Source: Bacillota bacterium
GTDB taxonomy: Bacteria > Bacillota > Clostridia > Lachnospirales > Lachnospiraceae
Length of the DNA stretch: 64,000 bases
NCBI GenBank assembly: GCA_023386815.1
Contig: JAEWIZ010000015.1
Location: 186,001 to 250,000 of the forward strand
Direction of reading: 5' to 3'
Shown here: one piece after another, positions 27,473 to 36,133 of the stretch
Layout of the letters: every line of letters starts with the position of its first letter
Numbering within the stretch: the first letter of the stretch is position 1
Translations under genes and position numbers: made by a program
Notes under the pieces: model-generated
What the model saw: only the letters and a program-made list of their open reading frames with translations
Told to the model about the DNA's origin: nothing
Database searches by the model: none

Positions 27473-28321
27473 TTACCTTGTAATCTTTATTGTAACATTT
27501 CCTACTCCGCCGTCGATATCGATCGAATTAGGTGAGCTATTGTTGGTTCGGTATTCATTCGAGATCTTTTCCCCATTCAGACGTATGTTTCCTACACCGG
27601 CATCAACCTTGATGTCATAATCTTTAGGATCTCCAGTTAAATCCAGGTTAACATCACCAACTCCACAATCAAATTTATTTTTTCCCTGAAGAGTGCCTTC
27701 AACAGTAAGATTTCCAACTCCGCAATCAAAATCCGAATCGTTAAAGCTTACCTTCTCTAGATTTACATTCCCGACACCACCATCAACCTTAACTTTCTCA
27801 GCAATTATGTTAGTTCCAACAATATTACCAGCGCCTGCTGACAGTAATAGATATCCTGTTTTTACACCATCAATGGCAACATTTCCAGCACCTGTTTCCA
27901 GTTTTATATCCTCAGCGATGAACCCCTTTGGAAGATATATGGTAATTTTTGAATTAGGATCATTAATTCCATTAAAATGAAACCACAAAAAATTTATAGC
28001 CTGATTGTCATCTGAAATTTTTAAAATTCCGTTACTTGAAACTTTTGCTTGGAAGTTCTTTGATACGTTTTCAGCCTCTACTTTAAAGGTATCTCCTTCT
28101 AGTATGATCAGCTTCCCGGTTGAATTACTAACCTCCAAACTGCTTACATCGGTAAAGACTTCTGAGAAGCCAACGGATTTATCCTTATTAAAGGCCGTAC
28201 CACCCGATACCACGGAAGCTATTATTAACCCTACGTTAATCATAGCTGATATAATTGCTATTGCTAAGAAGATAGCAAATCCAATGGCTATATACTTAAT
28301 GGTTCGCTGAAAGCTATTCAT
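27473..28321 (-). CDS. DUF4097-family envelope protein
   Basis: 282 residues. One N-terminal membrane segment (YIAIGFAIFLAIAIISAMIN) leads to a repetitive beta-helix-like domain in which GAGNV, GVGNV and GVGDV turns recur about every 20 residues, the usual appearance of DUF4097 adhesin-like domains. Function is unknown; relatives sit beside LiaF-like or PspC genes and envelope stress regulators. Its ATG overlaps the stop of the LiaF-like gene by 4 nt, so the pair is coupled. Confidence 0.85.
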   Translation of the reverse strand: MNSFQRTIKYIAIGFAIFLAIAIISAMINVGLIIASVVSGGTAFNKDKSVGFSEVFTDVSSLEVSNSTGKLIILEGDTFKVEAENVSKNFQAKVSSNGILKISDDNQAINFLWFHFNGINDPNSKITIYLPKGFIAEDIKLETGAGNVAIDGVKTGYLLLSAGAGNIVGTNIIAEKVKVDGGVGNVNLEKVSFNDSDFDCGVGNLTVEGTLQGKNKFDCGVGDVNLDLTGDPKDYDIKVDAGVGNIRLNGEKISNEYRTNNSSPNSIDIDGGVGNVTIKITR

Positions 28322-29025
28322 TTGATATCAATCCCTCCAAACATGCAAGTGGAGTTAAGATAAATCGTGGGAGCTCCTGGTTGAACATATTGATTCGACT
28401 TATTGCTTACACCACCGAAGATAGGTACGTTATTCACTTTTATATTAACACCTGCCGGAAGATAAATGTCAATCCCACCAAAAATTGCAGTTGCATTTAT
28501 CTCCACATCATTCGTAATCTGGGCGTCACGTAAGTCAAGCACCAAAGCTCCGAACACTGTATTTAATACGGTACCACCAAAGTAATCCGTGATATGGATA
28601 CGGTTACTGCTAAAGGTGGCACTATAGTCTGATCTTGCGGCACCGTTGTAGGTTTGACCATTACCTCCCTGGAAGTCTCCGCCCTCCTGATTAATTCGTC
28701 TTGGTCCCTTCCGGAACATATTTTGGAACATGATACGTATTCCGATAAACACTAAGATTGCCGGAATGATTAATTCCCATACGCTAAATCTTAGATTCAC
28801 ATTGCAGGATACAAATAGAAGTACGCCAAAGATGAAGCCTATCGTAGAAGCAACTCCAAAGCCACTCTGTATCATACTGATAAAACAGGGGATTATAATG
28901 AAAAAAGTCCACCATCCATTAAAAAACAGAGTGAAATCCCAGAGATTAAGAACATTTCCTGCTATCCCGATACCCACAATGACAAAAAACAATCCCCATA
29001 AAGCATTTGTTAACTTATTTCTCAT
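28318..29025 (-). CDS. LiaF-like transmembrane protein
   Basis: 235 residues. Four short hydrophobic segments occupy the first 110, followed by the LiaF C-terminal beta domain with repeated FGG turns (ITDYFGGTVLNTVFGALVL, ATAIFGGIDIYLPAG, VPIFGGVSNK, CMFGGIDIK). In Bacillus, LiaF restrains the LiaRS cell-envelope stress system; no histidine kinase or response regulator gene is adjacent here. The start at 29025 is set by GGAGGAGCT. First gene of a two-gene operon with the DUF4097 protein. Confidence 0.85.
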   Translation of the reverse strand: MRNKLTNALWGLFFVIVGIGIAGNVLNLWDFTLFFNGWWTFFIIIPCFISMIQSGFGVASTIGFIFGVLLFVSCNVNLRFSVWELIIPAILVFIGIRIMFQNMFRKGPRRINQEGGDFQGGNGQTYNGAARSDYSATFSSNRIHITDYFGGTVLNTVFGALVLDLRDAQITNDVEINATAIFGGIDIYLPAGVNIKVNNVPIFGGVSNKSNQYVQPGAPTIYLNSTCMFGGIDIK

Positions 29026-29195
29026 AGCTCCTCCAATCCGGCATCCGTTATAGCTTGTTATATGGAACGCCGATGCTTCTTCCGAGTCTGTTAACCCGAA
29101 TATTTCTGTCATAATCATACTTCATGTTATACTTTTTCGCAATATGATAGCGAAAACTCTAATCTTATTTTAACCTTTTCCAGGCCTTATGTACC

Positions 29196-30911
29196 TTAGG
29201 CTCTAGGACTTTCTGCTCGCAGCTCAATGAATAAATTATATATGTCTAAAATACCATAGCCCCAGTCTTGATTGGGATAAGTTAGATTGGGATTTCTCCT
29301 TGCTCCTCGTATTAACAGTTTCTTTACCTCAGGCGTATCTATCCCCAGATAATTTCTTCGTACAATTCCCCACTCTAATACCATTGCTGCAATTCCCGTA
29401 GTATGGGCAGCTGCTATACTTGTGCCACTGACCCCTGCAAAGCCCTGTTCCAGCGTTGGTGCACTAATATTCACACCTGGTGCTGCAAGTTCCGGCTTAA
29501 TTAAATTGTTACTGGTATAGCCACGGCTTGCATTCGTATATAAGTTGTTATTATCAGGATTATAGGCTGTAACCGTTATTGGCTCTTGTACATTTCCCGG
29601 AACTGTTATGGTCGTAGTGGGATTGGACTGAGTAAAATAGGTATTATCTGATATAAACCCCGTAATTGGCAGCCATACATGAAAAGCTCCACCTATATCT
29701 CCTCTACCATAAACCTGAAATCTCCAAATTCCAGCGGTTGGTTTACGAAACCGAAATATGATAACTTGATCTCCTGCCGTTCCCTCCACCAATAGATAAT
29801 CCAGGGTGATCTGCGTCTGCTCAAAAACAAAGGAAATTTCCCTGCTTACTTTCAAAGTGGGCGTAATTCTTGGGACATACTCTCCTGTAGGGGATAGAAT
29901 GTCAACAGAATAGATGCTAGGAATTCTTCCCCATAATTCCATAATAAAACCCGCCTCATTATCACCTACGTTCAACTCCATAGTTGTATAGCCTATCGTG
30001 GGGTCAATTTCCGAAAAGAAATGTCTTCTGGCCATTCCTTCATTTCCTGCTGCAATGGTTAGTACAACTCCAGGAAAATTCCCCCCTACCGTTAGTAAAT
30101 TTCCAAGACTTCCTCTTCCTGAATGGCTTCCTAGAGAATTACCGATTCCAAGACAGATCGATACCGGTTTTCCCTGCTCTCTCGCCTGATCAACTATATA
30201 TCGAATTGCCCACATAATATCATTTTCCTGATAACAGGGCACGCCAGGCGGAACAATATAAAAATCACGTAAAATGTCTTTTATCTGCTTTAATTTAACT
30301 ACTACAATTTGTGAATCAGGTACAACTCCGCTAAAATCCTGATCAGGAACCTCTCCGCCTGCAGCTACACCAGCCAGTATGGTTCCATGTCCAATCTCAT
30401 CTCTGCTTGGTACAATTTCGAACGGATTTTCACTTTGAAGAGCTCGATTAATTTCTTCTGTAGTATACTGAGTACCATACCAATATTCCGGTGGGAATTT
30501 TTCACTTTCGATACTCTGATCCCAGATTGATATAATTCTTGTTGTTCCGTCTGCGTTACGAAATATAGGATTGGTATAATCAATCCCCGTGTCAATAATG
30601 GCCACGATCGTTCCCTGTCCTCTTAGGTTCAGAGTTGGTATCCTTCGAACTCGATTTATACCAGAAGCTTCTAAGCTTCGTGTAGAAGTTAGTCCAAAGA
30701 AGCCCGGTACGATATAATAACCAAACTCACTGATTGTATTAACAGTCAAGTTGGCGGCAGGTAAATATGCTATTGCAAACCTTGTATTCATAATTTGGAT
30801 GGTAGCATTGGGAAATCTGGCTAATATTGCCTCATTTCCGCCATAATCCACAATGAAATCCACAAAATCATTACTTGTAATTTTATATCTTTCTTCTGCA
30901 GTCATATCCAT
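29196..30911 (-). CDS. S8 family serine protease (Csp-like subtilase), copy 1
   Basis: 571 residues. A pro-domain-like N-terminus of about 95 precedes a subtilisin fold with all catalytic positions: Asp in AIIDTGIDYTNP, His in IGHGTILAGVAAG, oxyanion Asn in AAGNEGMARRH, and Ser in GVSGTSIAAAHTTG. A beta-sandwich insertion of about 150 residues lies between the Asn and Ser motifs, as in clostridial Csp proteases that activate spore cortex lysis. No signal peptide. GGGAGG precedes the ATG. It follows its paralogue by only 11 nt. A role in germination is possible but not shown. Confidence 0.88.
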   Translation of the reverse strand: MDMTAEERYKITSNDFVDFIVDYGGNEAILARFPNATIQIMNTRFAIAYLPAANLTVNTISEFGYYIVPGFFGLTSTRSLEASGINRVRRIPTLNLRGQGTIVAIIDTGIDYTNPIFRNADGTTRIISIWDQSIESEKFPPEYWYGTQYTTEEINRALQSENPFEIVPSRDEIGHGTILAGVAAGGEVPDQDFSGVVPDSQIVVVKLKQIKDILRDFYIVPPGVPCYQENDIMWAIRYIVDQAREQGKPVSICLGIGNSLGSHSGRGSLGNLLTVGGNFPGVVLTIAAGNEGMARRHFFSEIDPTIGYTTMELNVGDNEAGFIMELWGRIPSIYSVDILSPTGEYVPRITPTLKVSREISFVFEQTQITLDYLLVEGTAGDQVIIFRFRKPTAGIWRFQVYGRGDIGGAFHVWLPITGFISDNTYFTQSNPTTTITVPGNVQEPITVTAYNPDNNNLYTNASRGYTSNNLIKPELAAPGVNISAPTLEQGFAGVSGTSIAAAHTTGIAAMVLEWGIVRRNYLGIDTPEVKKLLIRGARRNPNLTYPNQDWGYGILDIYNLFIELRAESPRA

Positions 30912-30922
30912 GCTCCTCCCTT

Positions 30923-32638
30923 CTATTGTGAAGAACGCAGGATATCGAAGATATTAAAAGCATCCAAAATACCGTAGCCCCAATCTCTGTTTGGGTATGT
31001 TATGTTACTATCTCTTCGAGCTCCCCGAATCATAAATATTTTCATGTCTACTGAATTCATATTTGGCTGTCTTCCCATTACGACCGCCCATTCTAATAAG
31101 AGCGCCGCTACTCCTGTTGTATGTGCTGCTGCAGCACTGGTGCCTGTAACAGCTAAAAACCCCTGATCGATGGAGGGCGCGATAATGTTTACTCCAGGTG
31201 CAGCCACCTCCGGCTTAATTGTACCAGTCCTACTATAGCCCCTGCTTGCAGCTACGTATAAACTGTCATCTACGGAATTATAGGCAGTAACAGTAATGGG
31301 TATTTCTGAATTTCCTAGGGATTGAACAGTAATATAGGGATCAGAGCGGATAAAAAAGGTGTTATCTGAAATAAAACCTGTCATTGGTAGCCATATATTA
31401 AAGCCTACGTTCAAATCAGCTCTGCCATAGACATTGAATTTCCAGATCCCCTGTGATGGTCTTCGAAAGCGCATTAAGATAAGCTGGTCAGCACTTTGAG
31501 ATTCAATCATCTGATAATCAATTACGATTACTGTTTCTTCAAAGATAAAGGTAATTGTCCGTGTCTCATCAAGGACAGGAATGATTCTGGGAACAAACTC
31601 ACCTGAGGGAGACTGAATATCAACAGAAAATACTCCCGGAGAGTCTCCCCAAAGCTCCATGCTAAAGCCTGCTTCTCCTTCTCCAACCGACAATTCAACC
31701 GTATCATAGCCCGTTGCAGGGTTTATCCTCCCATAATAATGCCTTCTCGCATTTCCCTCGTTACCGGCAGCTATGATCATACCCACTCTTGGTCTTTGTG
31801 CCAACAGAGATAAATATCCGCTAAGAGTTCCCTTTCCATCATGTGCTCCAAAGGAACTTCCAACACCGATACAGATTGCTATGGGTCTATTTAATTTATT
31901 TGCAACGGAAGTAATATATTCTAAACCAAAGATTAGATCATTTTCCTGGTAACAGGTTACATCCTCAGGTACGAGAAAAAACTGCTTTAAATATCTTTTC
32001 GCTGGTTTTAGTTTAACTATAACCAACTCAGCCTCCGGTGCCACTCCGTAGAAGTTACTGTCCGGCACTTCATTGCCCGCAGCAATCCCTGCAAGCATTG
32101 TACCATGACCAATAACATCCGTTGTGGGCACAACCTCCAGGGGATTTCCGCTCTGCAAAGCCGCATTAATCTGGTCTCTATCGTATTCTGTTCCATAAAA
32201 TGTGTTTTCCGGAAAATGATGATCATTGATGGTCTGATCCCAAATTGATACTATCCTCGTCGTATTATCCGCATTCTTAAAAACTGGGTTAGTATAGTCA
32301 ATACCCGAGTCCATAATCCCAATTAAAACTCCTCTGCCCCTTAAATTCAAACTGGGAATATTCCTCAATCTTAAAATCCCTGATGCTTCTAAACTCTCCC
32401 GGCTAATCATTCCATACAAAGTCGGCATTACAGCATAACCCAATTTTACAATAGTATTGTCATTTATCTGAGTTACAGGAACATGAACGACTGCATCAAA
32501 AAAATTAATGAAATGTACAGTGGCATCCTGGAATTGCTGAAAGACTTTTTCATCTCCGTTATAGTTGATGAGTAAATCCGCATAATCCTCACTCATGATA
32601 CGCTCCCGATCCTGCGGTGACATCTCATGGTTCATCAT
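30923..32638 (-). CDS. S8 family serine protease (Csp-like subtilase), copy 2
   Basis: 571 residues, the same length and domain order as its downstream paralogue. Triad: MDSGIDYTNP, IGHGTMLAGIAAG, AVTGTSAAAAHTTG; oxyanion AAGNEGNARRH. The N-terminal DYADLLINYNGDEKVFQQF resembles the start of the first copy. It is the first gene of the pair, with AAAGGAAG upstream of the ATG. Unlike CspA or CspC of C. difficile, neither copy has lost catalytic residues, so two active proteases are predicted. Confidence 0.88.
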   Translation of the reverse strand: MMNHEMSPQDRERIMSEDYADLLINYNGDEKVFQQFQDATVHFINFFDAVVHVPVTQINDNTIVKLGYAVMPTLYGMISRESLEASGILRLRNIPSLNLRGRGVLIGIMDSGIDYTNPVFKNADNTTRIVSIWDQTINDHHFPENTFYGTEYDRDQINAALQSGNPLEVVPTTDVIGHGTMLAGIAAGNEVPDSNFYGVAPEAELVIVKLKPAKRYLKQFFLVPEDVTCYQENDLIFGLEYITSVANKLNRPIAICIGVGSSFGAHDGKGTLSGYLSLLAQRPRVGMIIAAGNEGNARRHYYGRINPATGYDTVELSVGEGEAGFSMELWGDSPGVFSVDIQSPSGEFVPRIIPVLDETRTITFIFEETVIVIDYQMIESQSADQLILMRFRRPSQGIWKFNVYGRADLNVGFNIWLPMTGFISDNTFFIRSDPYITVQSLGNSEIPITVTAYNSVDDSLYVAASRGYSRTGTIKPEVAAPGVNIIAPSIDQGFLAVTGTSAAAAHTTGVAALLLEWAVVMGRQPNMNSVDMKIFMIRGARRDSNITYPNRDWGYGILDAFNIFDILRSSQ

Positions 32639-32740
32639 TCCAACTTACTTCCTTTGTTTCGTCAATTCATTATATGCGGAATTCATAAATTTATATTCAA
32701 GATAACGTCTTCAACTTTTACTTAACACATTTTATGAAAT

Positions 32741-32767
32741 AAAAAAACCTGCTACTTTGATAGCAGG
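32741..32767 (-). terminator. Terminator of the infC-rpmI-rplT operon
   Basis: CCTGCTA-n6-TAGCAGG followed on the minus strand by seven Ts. It is the stronger of two hairpins after rplT. Confidence 0.88.
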
Positions 32768-32787
32768 GTGTAAACTTTATCAATATA

Positions 32788-32823
32788 ATACAAGTGAATC
32801 AGCAAGCTGATTCACTTGTTATT
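32788..32823 (-). terminator. First hairpin downstream of rplT
   Basis: A 13-bp perfect stem (CAAGTGAATCAGC and complement, 4-nt loop) lies 11 nt past the rplT stop. It lacks a long T-run and may protect the 3' end rather than terminate; the next hairpin has the T-run. Confidence 0.6.
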
Positions 32824-32833
32824 GTAACATATA

Positions 32834-33190
32834 TTAAGCTAATTTGGATTTAGCAACTTCTGCAAGAGATGCAAAACCTGCTGCATCGTTGATAGCCATT
32901 TCAGAAAGCATCTTTCTGTTAATTTCGATGTTAGCTAATTTTAATCCGTGCATTAATTTGCTGTAGGATAAGCCGTTCATTCTTGCTGCTGCATTAATTC
33001 TGGCAATCCATAACTGTCTAAACTGTCTTTTTCTTTCTTTTCTACCAGCGAAAGAAGATGTTAACGCTCTCATTACTGATTGCTTTGCAACTCTATATTG
33101 TTTTGATCTGGCTCCTCTGTAACCTTTTGCCAGCTTTAAGACTTTATTATGTCTTTTCTTAGCGTTCATTCCGCCTTTGATTCTTGCCAT
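32834..33190 (-). CDS. rplT: 50S ribosomal protein L20
   Basis: 118 residues, standard length. The sequence ARIKGGMNAKKRHNKVLKLA and GYRGARSKQYRVAKQ is unmistakable. L20 is needed for early 50S assembly, and in low-GC Gram-positives it also represses its own operon by binding the infC leader. Last gene of infC-rpmI-rplT, 27 nt after rpmI. Confidence 0.98.
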   Translation of the reverse strand: MARIKGGMNAKKRHNKVLKLAKGYRGARSKQYRVAKQSVMRALTSSFAGRKERKRQFRQLWIARINAAARMNGLSYSKLMHGLKLANIEINRKMLSEMAINDAAGFASLAEVAKSKLA

Positions 33191-33217
33191 GTTCTATTCC
33201 TCCTTATCACCTATCTC

Positions 33218-33415
33218 TTAAAGATATGGTAAGATTTTCTTCATGTTCTTAATGTTAGTCGCATCCGTCATAGTTGCTTTTCTTAAGTTTCTCTTTCTCT
33301 TAGCGGACTTCTTTGTTAAGATATGACTCTTATAAGCCTTCATTCTCTTTAATTTTCCTGTTCCAGTTACTTTGAAACGCTTAGCTGCTGCACTGCTTGT
33401 TTTTAACTTCGGCAT
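33218..33415 (-). CDS. rpmI: 50S ribosomal protein L35
   Basis: 65 residues, typical of L35: MPKLKTSSAAAKRFKVTGTG and a basic KSAKRKRNLRK tail. Middle gene of the infC-rpmI-rplT operon, with GGAGGAAAT before the ATG. Confidence 0.98.
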   Translation of the reverse strand: MPKLKTSSAAAKRFKVTGTGKLKRMKAYKSHILTKKSAKRKRNLRKATMTDATNIKNMKKILPYL

Positions 33416-33498
33416 GATATTTCCTCCTTAATGATTGATACAGTTTGGTGGTGCAGGACTTGTCCCGAAACCTTCCAAATGCTGTCATATTTAGTATT

Positions 33499-34005
33499 TT
33501 AACGTTTTTCTGATAAGAACATAATCATACTTCTTCCTTCGAGCTTTGCCGGTTTATCTACAACAGCAATATCCTCGAGCTTAGCATAAAAATTATCCAG
33601 AATAACTCTAGAAGCTGCTGTATGAGCCATCTCCCTGCCACGGAAACGTAATGCCACTTTAACCTTATCACCATTAGTTATAAACTTACGTGCCTGGTTT
33701 GCCTTCGTATTTAAATCGTTATCATCAATATTTGGAGATAAACGAATTTCCTTAACTTCGGTAACCTTTTGTTTCTTCTTGGCTTCCTTCTCTTTTCTTG
33801 CTAATTCGTATCTGTATTTACCGTAATCGATAATCTTACAAACTGGTGGTTTCGCTGTCGGAGCAATTTTGACTAGGTCAAGATTGGCGTCCTTTGCTAA
33901 TTTCATTGCATCTTTTGCAGACATAATACCAAGCTGCTCTCCGCTTTCACCAATCAGGCGAACTTCTTTGTCCCTGATTTGTTCATTAATCATTAAATCG
34001 CTAAT
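33499..34005 (-). CDS. infC: Translation initiation factor IF-3 (AUU start)
   Basis: 168 residues from the chosen start. INEQIRDKEVRLI opens the N-terminal domain; DYGKYRYELARKEKEAKKKQ is the linker and KVALRFRGREMAHT the C-terminal domain. The start is set at an ATT codon (34005), nine nt after GGAGG, giving ISDLMINEQ. The next in-frame ATG (M5 from there) is too far from this site, and the upstream ATG at 34065 has none. AUU starts on infC are known from other bacteria, where IF-3 discriminates against its own non-AUG start. Confidence 0.95.
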   Translation of the reverse strand: MSDLMINEQIRDKEVRLIGESGEQLGIMSAKDAMKLAKDANLDLVKIAPTAKPPVCKIIDYGKYRYELARKEKEAKKKQKVTEVKEIRLSPNIDDNDLNTKANQARKFITNGDKVKVALRFRGREMAHTAASRVILDNFYAKLEDIAVVDKPAKLEGRSMIMFLSEKR

Positions 34006-34148
34006 AGTACTGCACCTCCATAGGTTATATACAAGAGATATCCTCTCTTTCGATTCCCTTGTCATAAATTAATATGTTACCGGGACTTACTGCATTCCTG
34101 CAGATGCTGTGAATTTCTTTCACCCTATATTATGCATGTTTATGCATC

Positions 34149-34178
34149 AAAAAAGGTGGATAATAAGATTATCCACCT
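34149..34178 (-). terminator. Attenuator terminator in the infC leader
   Basis: GGTGGATAA-TCTTA-TTATCCACC followed by six Ts lies in the leader between the promoter and infC, not at a gene end. In Bacillus the homologous operon is regulated by L20-dependent premature termination in the leader; the same logic is likely here. No alternative antiterminator pairing was worked out. Confidence 0.75.
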
Positions 34179-34328
34179 GCAAGCTCAATCACATATTATC
34201 TATTTACTAGATAATATTATATTCAGTATGCTTTAACCCGGTCACAATAAACAATGTTTATGCTATGGGTGAGAGATGGATTCTCTTCTTTGATATAAAT
34301 ATTGCCACGCAATACTCACAGCTCTAAT

Positions 34329-34357
34329 ATAATAACAGATAAACACAATAATGTCAA
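34329..34357 (-). promoter_or_regulatory. Promoter of infC-rpmI-rplT
   Basis: TTGACA (34352-34357) and TATTAT (34329-34334) on the minus strand are separated by exactly 17 nt. Transcription would start near 34322 and give a leader of about 315 nt that contains the attenuator hairpin. Confidence 0.75.
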
Positions 34358-34481
34358 CGTTTTTTTACCGCAGCATTATTGTAGGTAGATTCTTACATCT
34401 AGCCAACTTTTAAATTTTAGTTTTCACCTTTCGTGAGGTAACTTTTACCTTTGACCAGATATTAATCTCACTATTTTTATC

Positions 34482-35093
34482 TTATCCTCTTTTTGTAAAC
34501 ATGTCAAGAGCCTTGGCAATAGCACCACCTGCCACAAAGTTGACTCCTGCTTCAATCAACCCATTTACACCTACAAAGGCAATTACAAAAGCAAAGACGC
34601 TCGATGTCCCCATTGCTGACACAAAGCCTTGAATATAATCCGTTTGATAGAAAAACAGCACTAAAGCTGACATAAACAATATTGTATTAAGTAAAGGTCC
34701 TGCAAGACTGGCTACTGCATAGGAAGCCACCTTTGTTTTATCAACTTTTTTCAAAACCATAAATATAATTCCTGATAGCCATCCCATTAAAATACGAGGA
34801 ACCAGACATAATATAAAGGTTGCTATTGGGTTAATTCCAAGCAAAACCGCTCCAAAGGGACTCATTCCAAAGCATTGGATAAAGCTGGTAATTCCAAATA
34901 CACCACCAAGAATTGCTCCGCTAGTCGGTCCAAGGACAATAGCACCTACAGTAACCGGAATTACAATTAGCGTAATTTCAAGTGTTGGGGTCTTAATGTA
35001 CCCGATTGGCGTAAAAGCCATAAGAATAATAATTGCAATAAATAATGCCATTTGCACCATCTTTAAGGTGCGAAAGTTAGTTGTTGTATTCAT
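34482..35093 (-). CDS. ECF transporter S component
   Basis: 203 residues, about six membrane helices, small basic tail. The N-terminal helix plus the GPTSGAILGGVFGITSF loop and later GPLLNTILFM are typical of vitamin-binding S components, which capture a substrate and associate with a shared EcfAA'T module (not in this window). Substrate cannot be fixed; the pattern resembles pantothenate-type (PanT) or related S components, given with low confidence. GGAGG before ATG at 35093 fixes the start. Confidence 0.8.
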   Translation of the reverse strand: MNTTTNFRTLKMVQMALFIAIIILMAFTPIGYIKTPTLEITLIVIPVTVGAIVLGPTSGAILGGVFGITSFIQCFGMSPFGAVLLGINPIATFILCLVPRILMGWLSGIIFMVLKKVDKTKVASYAVASLAGPLLNTILFMSALVLFFYQTDYIQGFVSAMGTSSVFAFVIAFVGVNGLIEAGVNFVAGGAIAKALDMFTKRG

Positions 35094-35568
35094 ATTTCCT
35101 CCATTCTGCCGCTTTGCGGCCACCCATATACAACTCGCTACTTTGTATGATTGGACAATTTAATTCTGAATAATATAGCTTTAACCTAATGATCCTAGTG
35201 TCTATCAATTACCTTGCTTTTGGGACAACAAAAAAAACACCTAAGCAGAGATACCGATCTTGAAACGGTTCTCAGGCAGGTGCTACGAGATTACTAATCG
35301 TTATTATAACTAAAGAAGCTTTATATCTGAACAAACTTTTTAGTTCTTGCCTACTTATTCCCATTGGTCAAGACTATGTATCTGATAATTCATAGGAACA
35401 CTACCCCCATACCATGCTTACTTCTTTTAGTCCTTAAGGTACCTTAGAATCAGCATTTTGGCCAAACAGACCAAACTCAGTATGGATATATGATATATGA
35501 TTATAGTTAATTATTCAGTTGTATTTGTATCATATATGATATAAAAGCAAAAATCAATAGTTATAGAT
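35094..35568 (-). other. Structured intergenic region, possible small RNA or leader
   Basis: Contains an A/T-rich TATAAT-bearing stretch near 35500, a perfect 12-bp palindrome TAAGGTACCTTA (about 35435-35446) whose core matches the MarR-gene operator, a CTATG/CATAG hairpin near 35370-35395, and a strong terminator at 35230-35282. On the minus strand these lie in order promoter-like, body, terminator, which suggests an independent RNA of about 200 nt or a leader of the S-component gene. I tried to match T-box, TPP, FMN, lysine, THF and fluoride motifs and found none. Confidence 0.35.
35230..35282 (-). terminator. Intrinsic terminator upstream of the ECF S-component gene
   Basis: A long hairpin (CACCT/AGGTG base, GAGA/TCTC and ACCG/CGGT pairs above) followed by eight Ts. 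It sits about 140 nt before the S-component ATG, so it either ends an independent RNA or attenuates the S-component gene. Confidence 0.75.
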
Positions 35569-35973
35569 TTAATTCCTAATTAAATTTAAAGTTTTATTTC
35601 TCTCTCCAATATAATCCAGAGCCTCTTCTCTTGTCGAAAATCTCATAATAGGAACCCCATGATGTCCATCCTCTATGACTTCCTTTTCTAATCGCTTTAG
35701 CTGCATCTTTGTTACTGTTCTCTTATGAACAACCGCAATTCTATTCGCTTTTAACACACATTCCTGTGTAACAGCCTTCATAATCCTAGCATTCTCTTGA
35801 GATAATGGATCCATTCTTTCATTACATGAGATCACTGACATTGATTTTAGTGGGAACCTATTAAAGGTATCACTTACATCTCTGGCAAACAACTCCACCT
35901 CCTCTCTTTCCATCTTGCCCTTGATTTCAATCAAAATAAGGCTTTTCTCATAGTCTTCTTTGATTCGATACAT
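35569..35973 (-). CDS. Conserved-looking hypothetical protein
   Basis: 134 residues, soluble, alternating beta and alpha, no signal peptide. The start, with EDYEKSLILIEIKGKM followed by a helix and a strand (KSMSVISCNERMDPL), recalls SpoIIAA/STAS-like folds, but no diagnostic motif is present. GAGGAGG precedes the ATG by 6 nt, so translation is well supported. It stands alone between the S-component region and the CPBP pair. Confidence 0.7.
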   Translation of the reverse strand: MYRIKEDYEKSLILIEIKGKMEREEVELFARDVSDTFNRFPLKSMSVISCNERMDPLSQENARIMKAVTQECVLKANRIAVVHKRTVTKMQLKRLEKEVIEDGHHGVPIMRFSTREEALDYIGERNKTLNLIRN

Positions 35974-36133
35974 CTTTATCCTCCTCAGGTACGTTTAAAA
36001 TAGGTCAAGCCACCTATTTGGAGGGGATACTATGTTAGAAATGTGTTTATTTTGTGTTAAATTTGTGTCATATCGACGTCACTTGGAGGTATTTTCCGTT
36101 TATTTGGTAGAATTTATACAAATTTTATATTCT

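Noticed and set aside
34006..34065. IF-3 starting at the ATG at 34065
   Set aside because: Would add 20 residues without family similarity and place the GGAGG inside the coding sequence; the ATT start fits length and spacing.
35094..35568. T-box, TPP, FMN, lysine, THF or fluoride riboswitch
   Set aside because: None of the conserved sequence blocks for these classes was present on the minus strand.
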